Shown here: positions 1-6,523 of the stretch, one piece after another
Position numbering within the stretch: the stretch's first letter is position 1
Layout of the letters: each line of letters starts with the position of its first letter
Source of the DNA: JANMZR01 sp031383555
Lineage (GTDB): Bacteria > Bacteroidota > Bacteroidia > Cytophagales > Spirosomataceae
Assembly: GCA_031383555.1 (NCBI GenBank)
Contig: JANMZR010000217.1
Span: forward strand, 1-8,681
DNA length: 8,681 bases
Direction: 5' to 3'
Made by a program: the position numbers and the translations under genes
The notes under the pieces: model-generated
What the model was told of the DNA's origin: nothing
Databases searched by the model: none
Seen by the model: only the letters and a program-made list of their open reading frames with translations

Positions 1-728
1 CTTTAGAGCGTGGTGATATTTACCCAGGACTAAAAATTATTGAAGCGACTTCAGGTAATACGGGTATAGCTTTGGCTATGATTGCAAGGCTATATAATCT
101 TGATATTGAATTGGTTATGCCAGAAAATAGTACAAGAGAAAGAGTATTAACAATGGAAGCTTTTGGCGCTAAAGTTATTTTGACAGGTGCCAAAGAAGGT
201 ATAGAAGGCAGCCGAGATTATGCTGATAAAATGGTGGCTGGTGGTGGATATTTTATGTTAAATCAATTTGATAATCCTGATAACTATTTGGCACATTACC
301 GTACCACTGGGCCTGAAATATGGAGAGATACAGCTGGACAAATCACTCATTTTGTGGGTACAATGGGCACAACGGGCACAATAATGGGTACAAGCATGTA
401 CCTGAAGGAGCAAAACCCCAATATTCAAATAGTAGGTTGCCAACCATCGGAAGGCGCAAAAATACCCGGAATACGACGCTGGCCAGTAGAATATTTGCCC
501 AAAATATATGATCCTAAGAAAGTAGATAGGGTAATGGATATTTCGGAAGAAGAAGCTCGTGCCATGGCCAATACCTTGGCAAAAACTGAAGCTGTTTTCG
601 GTGGAATGAGTAGTGGCGGGTCCGCATCAGCGGCAGTCAGATTAGCCCAAGAGCTTGATTCTGGGGTAATTGTATGTATTATTTGTGATAGAGGTGATCG
701 GTATTTGAGTAGTGATTTGTTTGGGTAA
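1..728 (+). CDS. cysM: Cysteine synthase B (O-acetylserine sulfhydrylase), 5' end cut by the window edge
   Basis: PLP-dependent enzyme of the beta-substitution (fold type II) family. It makes L-cysteine from O-acetylserine and sulfide or thiosulfate in the cytoplasm. The frame is open from base 3, giving 241 visible residues ending at a TAA. The substrate-binding loop TSGNTG lies at visible residues 16-21, the glycine-rich phosphate-binding loop GTMGTTGT follows the segment GPEIW, and SSGG near the C-terminus supplies the serine that contacts the PLP ring nitrogen. The stretches IPGIRRWP.EYLP and IICDRGDRYLS favour the CysM branch over CysK, judged from remembered E. coli CysM. The PLP-binding lysine must lie in the roughly 50 residues missing upstream. 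A TTG at 72 is internal and is not the start. The gene converges on the sixA-like gene with only 37 bases between them and no clear terminator. Confidence 0.95.
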   Translation, partial: LERGDIYPGLKIIEATSGNTGIALAMIARLYNLDIELVMPENSTRERVLTMEAFGAKVILTGAKEGIEGSRDYADKMVAGGGYFMLNQFDNPDNYLAHYRTTGPEIWRDTAGQITHFVGTMGTTGTIMGTSMYLKEQNPNIQIVGCQPSEGAKIPGIRRWPVEYLPKIYDPKKVDRVMDISEEEARAMANTLAKTEAVFGGMSSGGSASAAVRLAQELDSGVIVCIICDRGDRYLSSDLFG

Positions 729-765
729 CTGGGGTGCTTTAATTATGATTTTCTATTATCCAACC

Positions 766-1266
766 TCAAAACACAAAAGTCCGATTAGGCGAGACATAGT
801 TCGTTAAAACACCTGATTTTTTGGAAATTTCGGCCCATTCTAAATTTTCAAATTTTATACTCACAATACCAGAAGTAGGCACATCGCCAATGTCGGCACC
901 GGTGAGGTATTCGGCAATGTATGAGATATTAGGATTGTGGCCTACTACTATTACTTCTTTGTTTTGATGTTCTATCTCATTGATTATTAGTAAATACTCT
1001 TGCAAGCGTCCATCATACAAATCATCCTTATAAATTACTTTTTCAGAGTCAAATTTTAATTGGTCTGCAAATATTTCAGCGGTACGGGTGGTTCTTTCGG
1101 CTGGACTGGCGATAATTGCATCAATTTTTACACCTGATTCCGCCAAATTTCTCGCCATTCTTGCGGCGTCAATCATGCCAATGGTAGCCAATGCTCTATA
1201 AAAATCCTTTGAATTATTGGAAGTCATTTCTGCCTTTGCATGGCGTATTAAATGCAATATTTTCAT
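766..1266 (-). CDS. sixA: SixA-like phosphohistidine phosphatase (histidine phosphatase superfamily)
   Basis: This is a 166-residue cytoplasmic enzyme of the branch-1 histidine phosphatase superfamily, close in length to E. coli SixA (about 160). The catalytic RHA motif is at residues 8-10, with His9 as the expected phospho-acceptor. The pattern DxxR..ATIG at 21-30 follows, then SPAERTTRTAE at 54-64 containing the second conserved arginine (Arg58), and VGHN at 108-111 supplying the second catalytic histidine (His110). SixA proteins remove phosphate from phosphohistidine in phosphorelay or phosphotransferase proteins. The partner in this organism cannot be read from the window, and another small phosphoester is possible as substrate. 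It starts at ATG 1266, lies 56 bases downstream of the FAH-fold gene, and has its own candidate promoter at 1290-1318. Confidence 0.88.
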   Translation of the reverse strand: MKILHLIRHAKAEMTSNNSKDFYRALATIGMIDAARMARNLAESGVKIDAIIASPAERTTRTAEIFADQLKFDSEKVIYKDDLYDGRLQEYLLIINEIEHQNKEVIVVGHNPNISYIAEYLTGADIGDVPTSGIVSIKFENLEWAEISKKSGVLTNYVSPNRTFVF

Positions 1267-1289
1267 ATTCTAATCTGTTTTTTATTTTA

Positions 1290-1318
1290 TAAAGGTAAAA
1301 AATAAGTGCAAAATCAAA
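1290..1318 (-). promoter_or_regulatory. Candidate Bacteroidota promoter for the sixA-like gene
   Basis: On the minus strand TTTG (1318-1315) is followed after 17 bases by TACCTTTA (1297-1290). The second box matches seven of eight positions of the TAnnTTTG element, counting the two free positions as matches. The expected transcript start would leave a leader of roughly 20 bases before the ATG at 1266. In DNA this A/T-rich, chance matches are common. Confidence 0.38.
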
Positions 1319-1322
1319 TCAT

Positions 1323-2321
1323 TTAAAGCTGAGTAATATCAATAATTTTAGGCTCTGAATTGTCAATATTTAACTTATTTATTAAAGGCCGTCCCATATT
1401 TTCCCAGCTTATTATCATTTCATCTCCAGCCTCAAGTACTATTCCAGCTCCGAAACTAAAGCCTACAGTACCGAAATAATGTACATGCACATCACCCGGA
1501 ATACGGTGATTGTCATATTTAAAGTGATGATATTCAAGATTTTGCAAGCTATGGCACATATTTTCTTCACCAGTTGAAATATTCCTTTCCCACACTATTT
1601 TATTATTTCTTTTTATGATTACATTTCCTAAAATATTTGAAAAATCTGTATCCAAAACCAACTCAGGGCCAATGGAGCAGTTTCTGATTTTTGAGGGTGC
1701 CAAATACAAATAGTTTTTCTTTTCCATCATATGATCTGAAAACTCATTGGCTGTTGCAAATCCAATTCTATGTGGATTTCCAGAAAGGTCATTAATATAA
1801 ATTCCTGCAATTTCTGGCTCCTCTCCCCCATCTTTGGCATAATTTGGAATGCTCAGCATTTCATTATGTGCTTTTAATACTGTACCATTTCCTTTGTAAA
1901 ACCATTCTGCCTGTGCACCAATTTCACCCAAATTTGGTTTGCCACCATCAACTCCAATTTGATACATTTTGATGCTATCAGTGGCTACATTATTATTGAT
2001 GGCCTCGTGCATTTTATTGCGATTTTCAGCACTCGCACTATGGGTAAGCCCTGTGCCTGACACCATCAAAAAACGAGAATCTAGAGGATGATGAATTGGG
2101 GTAATCAACTGATAATCTGATTGTCCTAAATATATTTCGTCATAATCTAGTAGCGTTTCTGAAAGATATTCCAAAACAATTTCTGACATTTTCAAACCAG
2201 TATTTATGCTACTTCTTGCTAAATCAAATACGGTTTTGAACTTATTTATCAATCGAAGATTTGGCTCTTCTACCAAAGCTACAAATGTTTCAGCATCTCT
2301 TTTTAATTGAACTATTCTCAT
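1323..2321 (-). CDS. AraD1/GguC-like protein of the fumarylacetoacetate hydrolase fold
   Basis: This 332-residue protein carries the C-terminal FAH-type catalytic domain. The segment GTGLTHSASAENR at 89-101 takes the place of the family's GxNYxxHxxE loop. Glu168 and Glu170 form the ExE metal pair, ANEFSD at 191-196 holds the third ligand position, SKIRNCSIGPE at 210-220 contains the conserved lysine, and GDVHVHYFGTVG at 276-287 corresponds to the GD(V)..TGTP.GVG turn. The GTGLTH and NEFSDH motifs are what I remember from proteins called AraD1 or GguC, encoded in sugar-catabolism loci. The likely chemistry is dehydration or hydrolysis of a 2-keto(-deoxy) sugar acid with a divalent metal, but the substrate is not shown. 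No sugar pathway genes sit next to it. It starts at ATG 2321, 120 bases after the chrA stop. Confidence 0.8.
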   Translation of the reverse strand: MRIVQLKRDAETFVALVEEPNLRLINKFKTVFDLARSSINTGLKMSEIVLEYLSETLLDYDEIYLGQSDYQLITPIHHPLDSRFLMVSGTGLTHSASAENRNKMHEAINNNVATDSIKMYQIGVDGGKPNLGEIGAQAEWFYKGNGTVLKAHNEMLSIPNYAKDGGEEPEIAGIYINDLSGNPHRIGFATANEFSDHMMEKKNYLYLAPSKIRNCSIGPELVLDTDFSNILGNVIIKRNNKIVWERNISTGEENMCHSLQNLEYHHFKYDNHRIPGDVHVHYFGTVGFSFGAGIVLEAGDEMIISWENMGRPLINKLNIDNSEPKIIDITQL

Positions 2322-2441
2322 TATTTTTTTTATTAAAACAAAATTGTAAAGTACTGAAAATGTGGGTTTAATTTAGTCCTAAAATCAATAGAGAACTTTA
2401 TATGTATAAATCACAATCGAGCCAAACATGCTCAAATTTAT

Positions 2442-3605
2442 TTATACAAACCCGAAAGCCAAGCCCAATAAAAATATCCCGTAAGAGGGTATTTTTGTGA
2501 ACATAAGCAAGGCAAGCGCTGCTAATAAGGCAAATATTGCCCAATAGTCGCCAGACTCAATAATGGGAATTACAAACGTAACTGCCGCAGCCAAAGTGAT
2601 TCCAGATGTACATGCATTTATACCTTGTAAAGAGGCTCTAATTCCCCTATATTGTTTGAGTTGGCTCCAAATTCTAATTACAAAAAATATCAGAAAAGTG
2701 CCCGGCAAAAAAATACCCGCAGCACCTACTGCACTTCCCAATATTTGCTCCCAAAAACTATGGCCTTTTAAGGCCAAAGCACCCAAATAAGAGGTAAAAG
2801 CAAAGACAGGACCCGGTGTTGCTTGTGAAAGTGCCATGCCTGTTAGGAAATCGTCAGGCCTGATAAGTTGCTTGAAATTTACAAATTCAGTATAAAGTAT
2901 AGGTGCCAAAACGTGGCCCCCACCGAAAACAAGGCTCCCATTACGATAAAAATTTTCAAAAAGTCGGAAAGGTAAATAATCGGTAAAATGACCTAAAAGT
3001 GCCAGAAATACCAAAAATATCCAGAACAAATGAAAATTGGCCCAAGGAATAATTATTTTATGGGTTTGCTGTTTTGGAAATGCTTTATAGTTTAAAGAAG
3101 TTGCTACTCCTCCTACTATTAAAACTATTGGGCAAATCCATGGCGATTTTATAAGAAATGACAATACAGCGGCAAAAATCATCAGTGTATAATCAAGTTT
3201 TGTTTTTAATACTGATTTTCCAATTGCAAAACCTGCAAAAATTAAGAAAGCAATACCTACAGGTTGAATGTATCTGATTATTTCACGATTTCTCAAATAG
3301 GTCATGCCAAAAGCTGCAGCCGTCATTATGAATACTGCAGGCATAATCCAAATTGTAAGTGTGGCATAGGCTAAAACTGGCCCCCCCAGTTTAAAACCTA
3401 TTGCAGTTATCATTTGTGTGGAGGTAGGGCCTGGCAAAAATGAACAAAGGGCTTGAATTTCCAAAAGGTCGGCTTCTGATAGGTATTTCTTACGCTTCAC
3501 TAGCCTTTCCAAATACATTGCATAATGAACCTGAGGCCCCCCAAAAGAGGTAAAGGCTAAAATAAATACATCTTTAAGAAATGATTTAAACTTCAGAATT
3601 TTCAA
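2442..3605 (-). CDS. chrA: Chromate ion transporter (CHR family, two-domain form)
   Basis: This is a 387-residue inner-membrane protein with both CHR halves. The N-terminal half has FGGP at 21-24 and the signature SFLPGPTSTQ at 55-64. The C-terminal half has GSLVFGGGHVLAP at 223-235 and SQATPGPVFAF at 260-270. The repeated PGP and GGP/GGG elements, with long hydrophobic segments throughout, are diagnostic. Characterised members export chromate, but many chromosomal copies have no proven substrate. The reading begins at TTG 3605. No in-frame ATG lies between it and residue 30, which is past the conserved FGGP, so an unusual start codon is needed, and TTG gives the usual N-terminal length. No chrB-like regulator is adjacent. 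Transcription probably starts at the promoter at 3625-3655. Confidence 0.93.
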   Translation of the reverse strand: MKILKFKSFLKDVFILAFTSFGGPQVHYAMYLERLVKRKKYLSEADLLEIQALCSFLPGPTSTQMITAIGFKLGGPVLAYATLTIWIMPAVFIMTAAAFGMTYLRNREIIRYIQPVGIAFLIFAGFAIGKSVLKTKLDYTLMIFAAVLSFLIKSPWICPIVLIVGGVATSLNYKAFPKQQTHKIIIPWANFHLFWIFLVFLALLGHFTDYLPFRLFENFYRNGSLVFGGGHVLAPILYTEFVNFKQLIRPDDFLTGMALSQATPGPVFAFTSYLGALALKGHSFWEQILGSAVGAAGIFLPGTFLIFFVIRIWSQLKQYRGIRASLQGINACTSGITLAAAVTFVIPIIESGDYWAIFALLAALALLMFTKIPSYGIFLLGLAFGFV

Positions 3606-3624
3606 GCTATTAAAATAGGATAAA

Positions 3625-3655
3625 CAAATATAAATTTTAAAGCTTAAAATTCATA
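3625..3655 (-). promoter_or_regulatory. Candidate Bacteroidota promoter for chrA
   Basis: The minus strand carries TATATTTG (3632-3625), an exact match to TAnnTTTG. It is preceded after 19 bases by TATG (3655-3652), a three-of-four match to the TTTG box. It lies just downstream of the terminator at 3685-3726 and 20 bases upstream of the TTG start, which suits an independent chrA transcript with a very short leader. Confidence 0.45.
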
Positions 3656-3684
3656 AAAGACTAACAAATAATATACTGTTGGGC

Positions 3685-3726
3685 AAAAAAAAATTTGGCG
3701 ATACCAAAGGTTTTTTCGCCAAATTT
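3685..3726 (-). terminator. Intrinsic terminator of the dioxygenase transcript
   Basis: AAATTTGGCGA (3691-3701) and TCGCCAAATTT (3716-3726) form a perfect 11-bp stem around a 14-base loop. Within the loop, ACC and GGT could add a small inner pairing. On the minus strand the stem runs straight into a T-tract (complement of 3685-3690), the layout of a Rho-independent terminator for transcripts coming from the dioxygenase gene. The A-rich bases on the other side are too short to make it clearly bidirectional. Confidence 0.8.
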
Positions 3727-3753
3727 AAAAGCTAATCATTTACAATTATGAAG

Positions 3754-3822
3754 TTATACATTCATCAATAGAATTCCTAATAAAAAAATGATAAATTTTA
3801 TACTTTTTATCCTAATATTCAT
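3754..3822 (-). CDS. Possible 22-residue hydrophobic micro-ORF (unproven)
   Basis: An ATG at 3822 opens 22 codons to a TAA. The product begins MNIRIKSIKF, with basic residues at 4, 6 and 9, followed by an uninterrupted hydrophobic run that ends ...LLMNV. It looks like a single membrane span or a bare signal peptide. It lies 108 bases after the dioxygenase stop and 27 bases before the terminator stem, so it would be on the dioxygenase mRNA. No Shine-Dalgarno site is visible, but that is normal here. It could be a small membrane peptide, the remnant of a lost lipoprotein gene (no cysteine follows), or a chance frame in A/T-rich DNA, which tends to encode Ile/Leu/Phe. Confidence 0.22.
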   Translation of the reverse strand: MNIRIKSIKFIIFLLGILLMNV

Positions 3823-3930
3823 AATATGTTTTGTATAAACTTTAGATGTATAGGCAAATTGGAAAAAATATATAGATTTCAATTTTCTAAAATTAGAGCA
3901 AATGAAAAATCTATTAAAAATGGCTAGAAA

Positions 3931-4905
3931 TTACTTCTTAAGTCCAAGTTCAATTAACCTTTCGTTCAGAAATTCACCAGCTGTCATATCGACATAAAGC
4001 TTGGGTGTTTCAATTGTTACACAAGAATCCAAACATTTCAAGTTCATTTCTGAGCGGGGATGCATAAAGAATGGTATTGAAAACCGACTAGTTCCCATTT
4101 TTTCACGAGGTGGATTTATTACTCTATGAATGGTTGATTTCAATTTATGATTAGTAAGCCTATCGAGCATATCGCCCACATTAACAACTATTTGGTCGGG
4201 TACAGCAGTAATTGCTATCCATTTACCATCACGACGGAGCACTTCCAAACCTTCAGCTGAAGCACCCATCAATAAGGTAATCAGATTGATATCACCATGT
4301 GCAGCGGCCCTTACAGCGCCTTCAGGCAATTCATCAGGGTTGGGTATTGGAAAATAATGAATAGCACGTAATATTGAGTTGCCATGTTTTACTTTAGCTT
4401 CAAAATAATTTTCATCCAAATTTAAATATATGGCAATCGCTTTTAAAAGTGTCTTACCAGTATTCTCAAAAGTATGATAGGTTTCAAGAGTAAGATCTTT
4501 AAATTTCGGGAATTCTTTTGGAAAAATATTATCTGGATATTCCTCCCAAATTGGATCGCCATCATTCACAAATTCTTGACCAACATGGTAAAATTCTTTC
4601 AAATCGGCCACTTTAAATCCTTTGGCGGTTTCTTTACCTTTACCAATATAACCACGTTGCCCTGCTATTCCAGGAATATCGTATTGGCTCTTCAGCTCTC
4701 CATCTGAATAAAAAAATTGCTTTATTTCTGCATACAAATTTTCACGGAGCTCATCGGTAAGCCCATGATTTTTAATGGCCACAAATCCGATATTATTAAA
4801 AGCTTGGCCTAGTTTTGCAACAAACTCTGCTTTTAATTTAGGGTCGCCCAACTTAAAATCGTTTAAGTCTAACGAAGGAATTTGGTCTAATAGTTCAGGC
4901 TCCAT
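3931..4905 (-). CDS. 2-oxoglutarate/Fe(II)-dependent dioxygenase, isopenicillin N synthase-like family
   Basis: This 324-residue soluble enzyme has the full double-stranded beta-helix signature. The N-terminal DIOX_N-type region is at about 7-130, including GFVAIKNHGL at 40-49. HGD at 203-205 followed by INLITLL gives the iron ligands His203 and Asp205. STIHRV supplies His260, and SRFSIPFF at 273-280 supplies Arg274 and Ser276, which bind 2-oxoglutarate. All catalytic positions are intact, so it is probably active. Bacterial members hydroxylate, desaturate or cyclise small molecules, and the substrate cannot be inferred. It starts at ATG 4905. The upstream gap to sod is occupied by the repeat cluster at 4951-5060 and shows no clear promoter of its own, so read-through from sod or a promoter inside the repeats are both possible. 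Its transcript ends at the hairpin at 3685-3726. Confidence 0.9.
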   Translation of the reverse strand: MEPELLDQIPSLDLNDFKLGDPKLKAEFVAKLGQAFNNIGFVAIKNHGLTDELRENLYAEIKQFFYSDGELKSQYDIPGIAGQRGYIGKGKETAKGFKVADLKEFYHVGQEFVNDGDPIWEEYPDNIFPKEFPKFKDLTLETYHTFENTGKTLLKAIAIYLNLDENYFEAKVKHGNSILRAIHYFPIPNPDELPEGAVRAAAHGDINLITLLMGASAEGLEVLRRDGKWIAITAVPDQIVVNVGDMLDRLTNHKLKSTIHRVINPPREKMGTSRFSIPFFMHPRSEMNLKCLDSCVTIETPKLYVDMTAGEFLNERLIELGLKK

Positions 4906-4950
4906 GCTTTTTTGGTTTGTTCTTTTTAGTTTTTTGTTTATGAGTTGGGG

Positions 4951-5041
4951 GTTTGAAAGTTTGAAAGTTTAGAAGTTTTATTTCAAAGAAAAATTTTTCA
5001 AACTAATTTCAAACTCTCAAACTTCTTTCAAACTTTCAAAC
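4951..5041. repeat. Perfect 17-bp inverted repeat in the sod-dioxygenase gap
   Basis: GTTTGAAAGTTTGAAAG at 4951-4967 is the exact reverse complement of 5025-5041, with 57 bases between. Past a 5-base bulge, AAGTTT (4973-4978) also pairs with 5019-5024. The right arm is the middle unit of the tandem array at 4988-5060, so the left arm is an inverted, partly decayed copy of the same repeat. A separate perfect 12-bp palindrome, GAAAAATTTTTC, sits in the loop at 4988-4999. In the sod transcript this would fold as a long stem, but it is followed by a C-run and not a U-tract. Confidence 0.8.
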
Positions 5042-5060
5042 TATTTTCAAACGCTCAAAC
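4988..5060 (-). repeat. 19-bp tandem repeat, three full units plus a partial
   Basis: Read on the minus strand the units are GTTTGAGCGTTTGAAAATA (5060-5042), GTTTGAAAGTTTGAAAGAA (5041-5023), GTTTGAGAGTTTGAAATTA (5022-5004), and a fourth that begins GTTTGAAAA at 5003 and then diverges. Each unit is itself two GTTTGA half-units spaced 8 then 11 bases, so seven GTTTGA words occur at 8/11/8/11/8/11 intervals. The array starts four bases after the sod stop codon. Confidence 0.82.
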
Positions 5061-5064
5061 TTTT

Positions 5065-5802
5065 TTACATCCTTTCTTCAACTTTTTTCCAGTCGACTAT
5101 GTTCCAAAATGCTTTTATATAATCTGCTCGTTTGTTTTGGTATTTCAAATAATAAGCATGCTCCCAAACATCAAGGCCTAAAAGAGGCTTGCCTGTAACA
5201 TCAGCCCCTTTCATTAGTGGATTGTCTTGATTTGGGGTTGAACCAATAACTAATTTACCATTTTTCTGCACCAACCATGCCCAACCTGAGCCAAATCGAC
5301 CAGTTGCTGCTTTCGTAAACTCCTCTTTAAATTTTTCCATTGAACCAAAATTAGCATTTATTGCATCCATTAAAGCTCCTGATGGTGCGTTTGAATTTGG
5401 CGTTAAACTTTCCCAAAAAAAGCTATGGTTCCAATGCCCACCACCATTATTTCTAATTGGCGGGGGCAATTTTATACCGATGGCCATCATTTGTGCTAAT
5501 GTCGAATTCTCATATTTCGAACCAATTATTGCTTTATTCAAATTGTCGACATAAGCCTTATGGTGGCGCCCATGGTGAATTTCCATGGTCATTTTATCAA
5601 TATTTGGCTCTAAAGAATCTGTCGCATAAACTAAAGCAGGCAAAGTAAATACTGTAGCTTCATTCATCAAATTATCTAATGACATTTTTTTGAGGCCTAA
5701 AGGATAATTAGTTTTTAAAAATAAATTTTTAGCATTTGTTGCAAAAGCACCAATACCTAGTCCGCCTGCCAATACCGATTTTATAAATGATTCTCTTTTC
5801 AT
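5065..5802 (-). CDS. sodA: Superoxide dismutase, Mn/Fe family, with an N-terminal export-like leader
   Basis: Converts superoxide to hydrogen peroxide and oxygen. The 245 residues exceed the usual 200 or so because of a leader of about 45-50 residues ahead of the conserved core, which starts near FTLPAL at 52. Metal ligands are His76 (in EIHHGRHH), His126 (in GGGHWNHSFFW), Asp211 and His215 (in DVWEHAYYLKY). The GGGH context, and a glutamine in the NQD segment at 191-193, follow the Mn-type pattern, so Mn or cambialistic use is more likely than strict Fe. The leader has KR, FIK, then a glycine/alanine-rich hydrophobic stretch (10-22), suggesting export to the periplasm. The second arginine of a Tat motif is missing. 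It starts at ATG 5802, 57 bases after recR, so co-transcription is plausible. A near-match -7 box, TAAATTTA, lies at 5833-5840. Confidence 0.94.
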   Translation of the reverse strand: MKRESFIKSVLAGGLGIGAFATNAKNLFLKTNYPLGLKKMSLDNLMNEATVFTLPALVYATDSLEPNIDKMTMEIHHGRHHKAYVDNLNKAIIGSKYENSTLAQMMAIGIKLPPPIRNNGGGHWNHSFFWESLTPNSNAPSGALMDAINANFGSMEKFKEEFTKAATGRFGSGWAWLVQKNGKLVIGSTPNQDNPLMKGADVTGKPLLGLDVWEHAYYLKYQNKRADYIKAFWNIVDWKKVEERM

Positions 5803-5859
5803 TTGTTATATTTTTTTAAATTAGATTAAAAATAAATTTACCTATAAAATTAATGATTT

Positions 5860-6465
5860 CTATTCATATTTTATCCTACTCAAAATACTTCTGCCTAAAG
5901 TAATTTCGTCGGCATACTCAAGTTCGCCACCGATTGGAATACCTCGAGCGATAGTACTTATTTTTATATTAAATTCTTTGAGTTTTTTGGTTAAATAAAA
6001 GGCTGTTGTATCCCCTTCCATGGTTGGACTCAATGCCAAAATAATTTCTTTTATTTCAACATTTGACTCCACTCTTTTTATCAATTCATTGATTTTTAAA
6101 TCGTTAGGCCCAATACCATCCAAGGGTGAAATAATACCACCGAGCACATGGTATTGACCAAAATATTGGGAAGTATTTTCAATGGCCATTACGTCGGGGA
6201 GGTCTTCAACCACACAAATAACGGCATGATCACGCTTATGACTTGTGCAGATAGCACAAAGTTCGTCGTCAGAAATATTGAAACATTGCTTACAATAGCC
6301 GACTTTTATACGCATTTCTAACAATGCATCAGCAAGTTCGTGGCTTTGTTTTTCATCCCTTTTTAATAAATGCAAGACCAAACGCAATGCCGATTTTTTG
6401 CCAATGCCTGGCAAACGAGATATTTCATTTACAGCATTTTCAATGAGTTTGGAAGGAAAATTCAC
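5860..6465 (-). CDS. recR: Recombination mediator protein RecR
   Basis: With RecO (and RecF) it helps load RecA onto single-stranded DNA at gaps, forming a clamp-like ring. It is 201 residues, the normal family length. The order of parts is complete: a helix-hairpin-helix segment with LPGIGKKSA at 18-26; a C4 zinc finger with Cys58, Cys61, Cys70 and Cys73; a Toprim domain beginning at about 82 (ICVVED at 83-88); and the C-terminal GIPIGGELEYADE motif at 175-187. The start is GTG at 6465. An in-frame stop lies four codons upstream with no ATG between, and the N-terminus MNFPSKLIENA matches the family, so GTG is well supported. It sits 58 bases after clpS and 57 before sod, consistent with a clpS-recR-sod transcript. 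Confidence 0.97.
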   Translation of the reverse strand: MNFPSKLIENAVNEISRLPGIGKKSALRLVLHLLKRDEKQSHELADALLEMRIKVGYCKQCFNISDDELCAICTSHKRDHAVICVVEDLPDVMAIENTSQYFGQYHVLGGIISPLDGIGPNDLKINELIKRVESNVEIKEIILALSPTMEGDTTAFYLTKKLKEFNIKISTIARGIPIGGELEYADEITLGRSILSRIKYE

Positions 6466-6523
6466 AAGAAATAATTAGATTGTACGAAGCCAAAAAACAA
6501 AAAAGAAAGGAAATTGAGAAATA

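Noticed and set aside
258..511. Two short open frames (minus 258-443, plus 320-511) inside cysM
   Set aside because: Both lie wholly inside the strongly conserved CysM coding frame and show no recognisable domain.
2416..2435. Hairpin GAGC/GCTC after chrA as a terminator
   Set aside because: Only four base pairs and no following T-tract on the minus strand.
2563..2790. Plus-strand 75-codon frame opposite chrA
   Set aside because: Antisense to conserved ChrA segments and without motif support.
4474..4972. Plus-strand frames opposite the dioxygenase gene (4474-4707, 4775-4972)
   Set aside because: Antisense shadows of an intact enzyme gene. Their Phe/Ile/Lys-rich content mirrors the A/T-rich complement.
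4951..5060. CRISPR-like array
   Set aside because: Units of 19 bp abut directly with no unique spacers, and no cas gene is nearby, so this is a tandem and inverted repeat and not CRISPR.
5457..5648. Plus-strand 63-codon frame opposite the superoxide dismutase gene
   Set aside because: Antisense to the metal-ligand region of SOD and without independent support.
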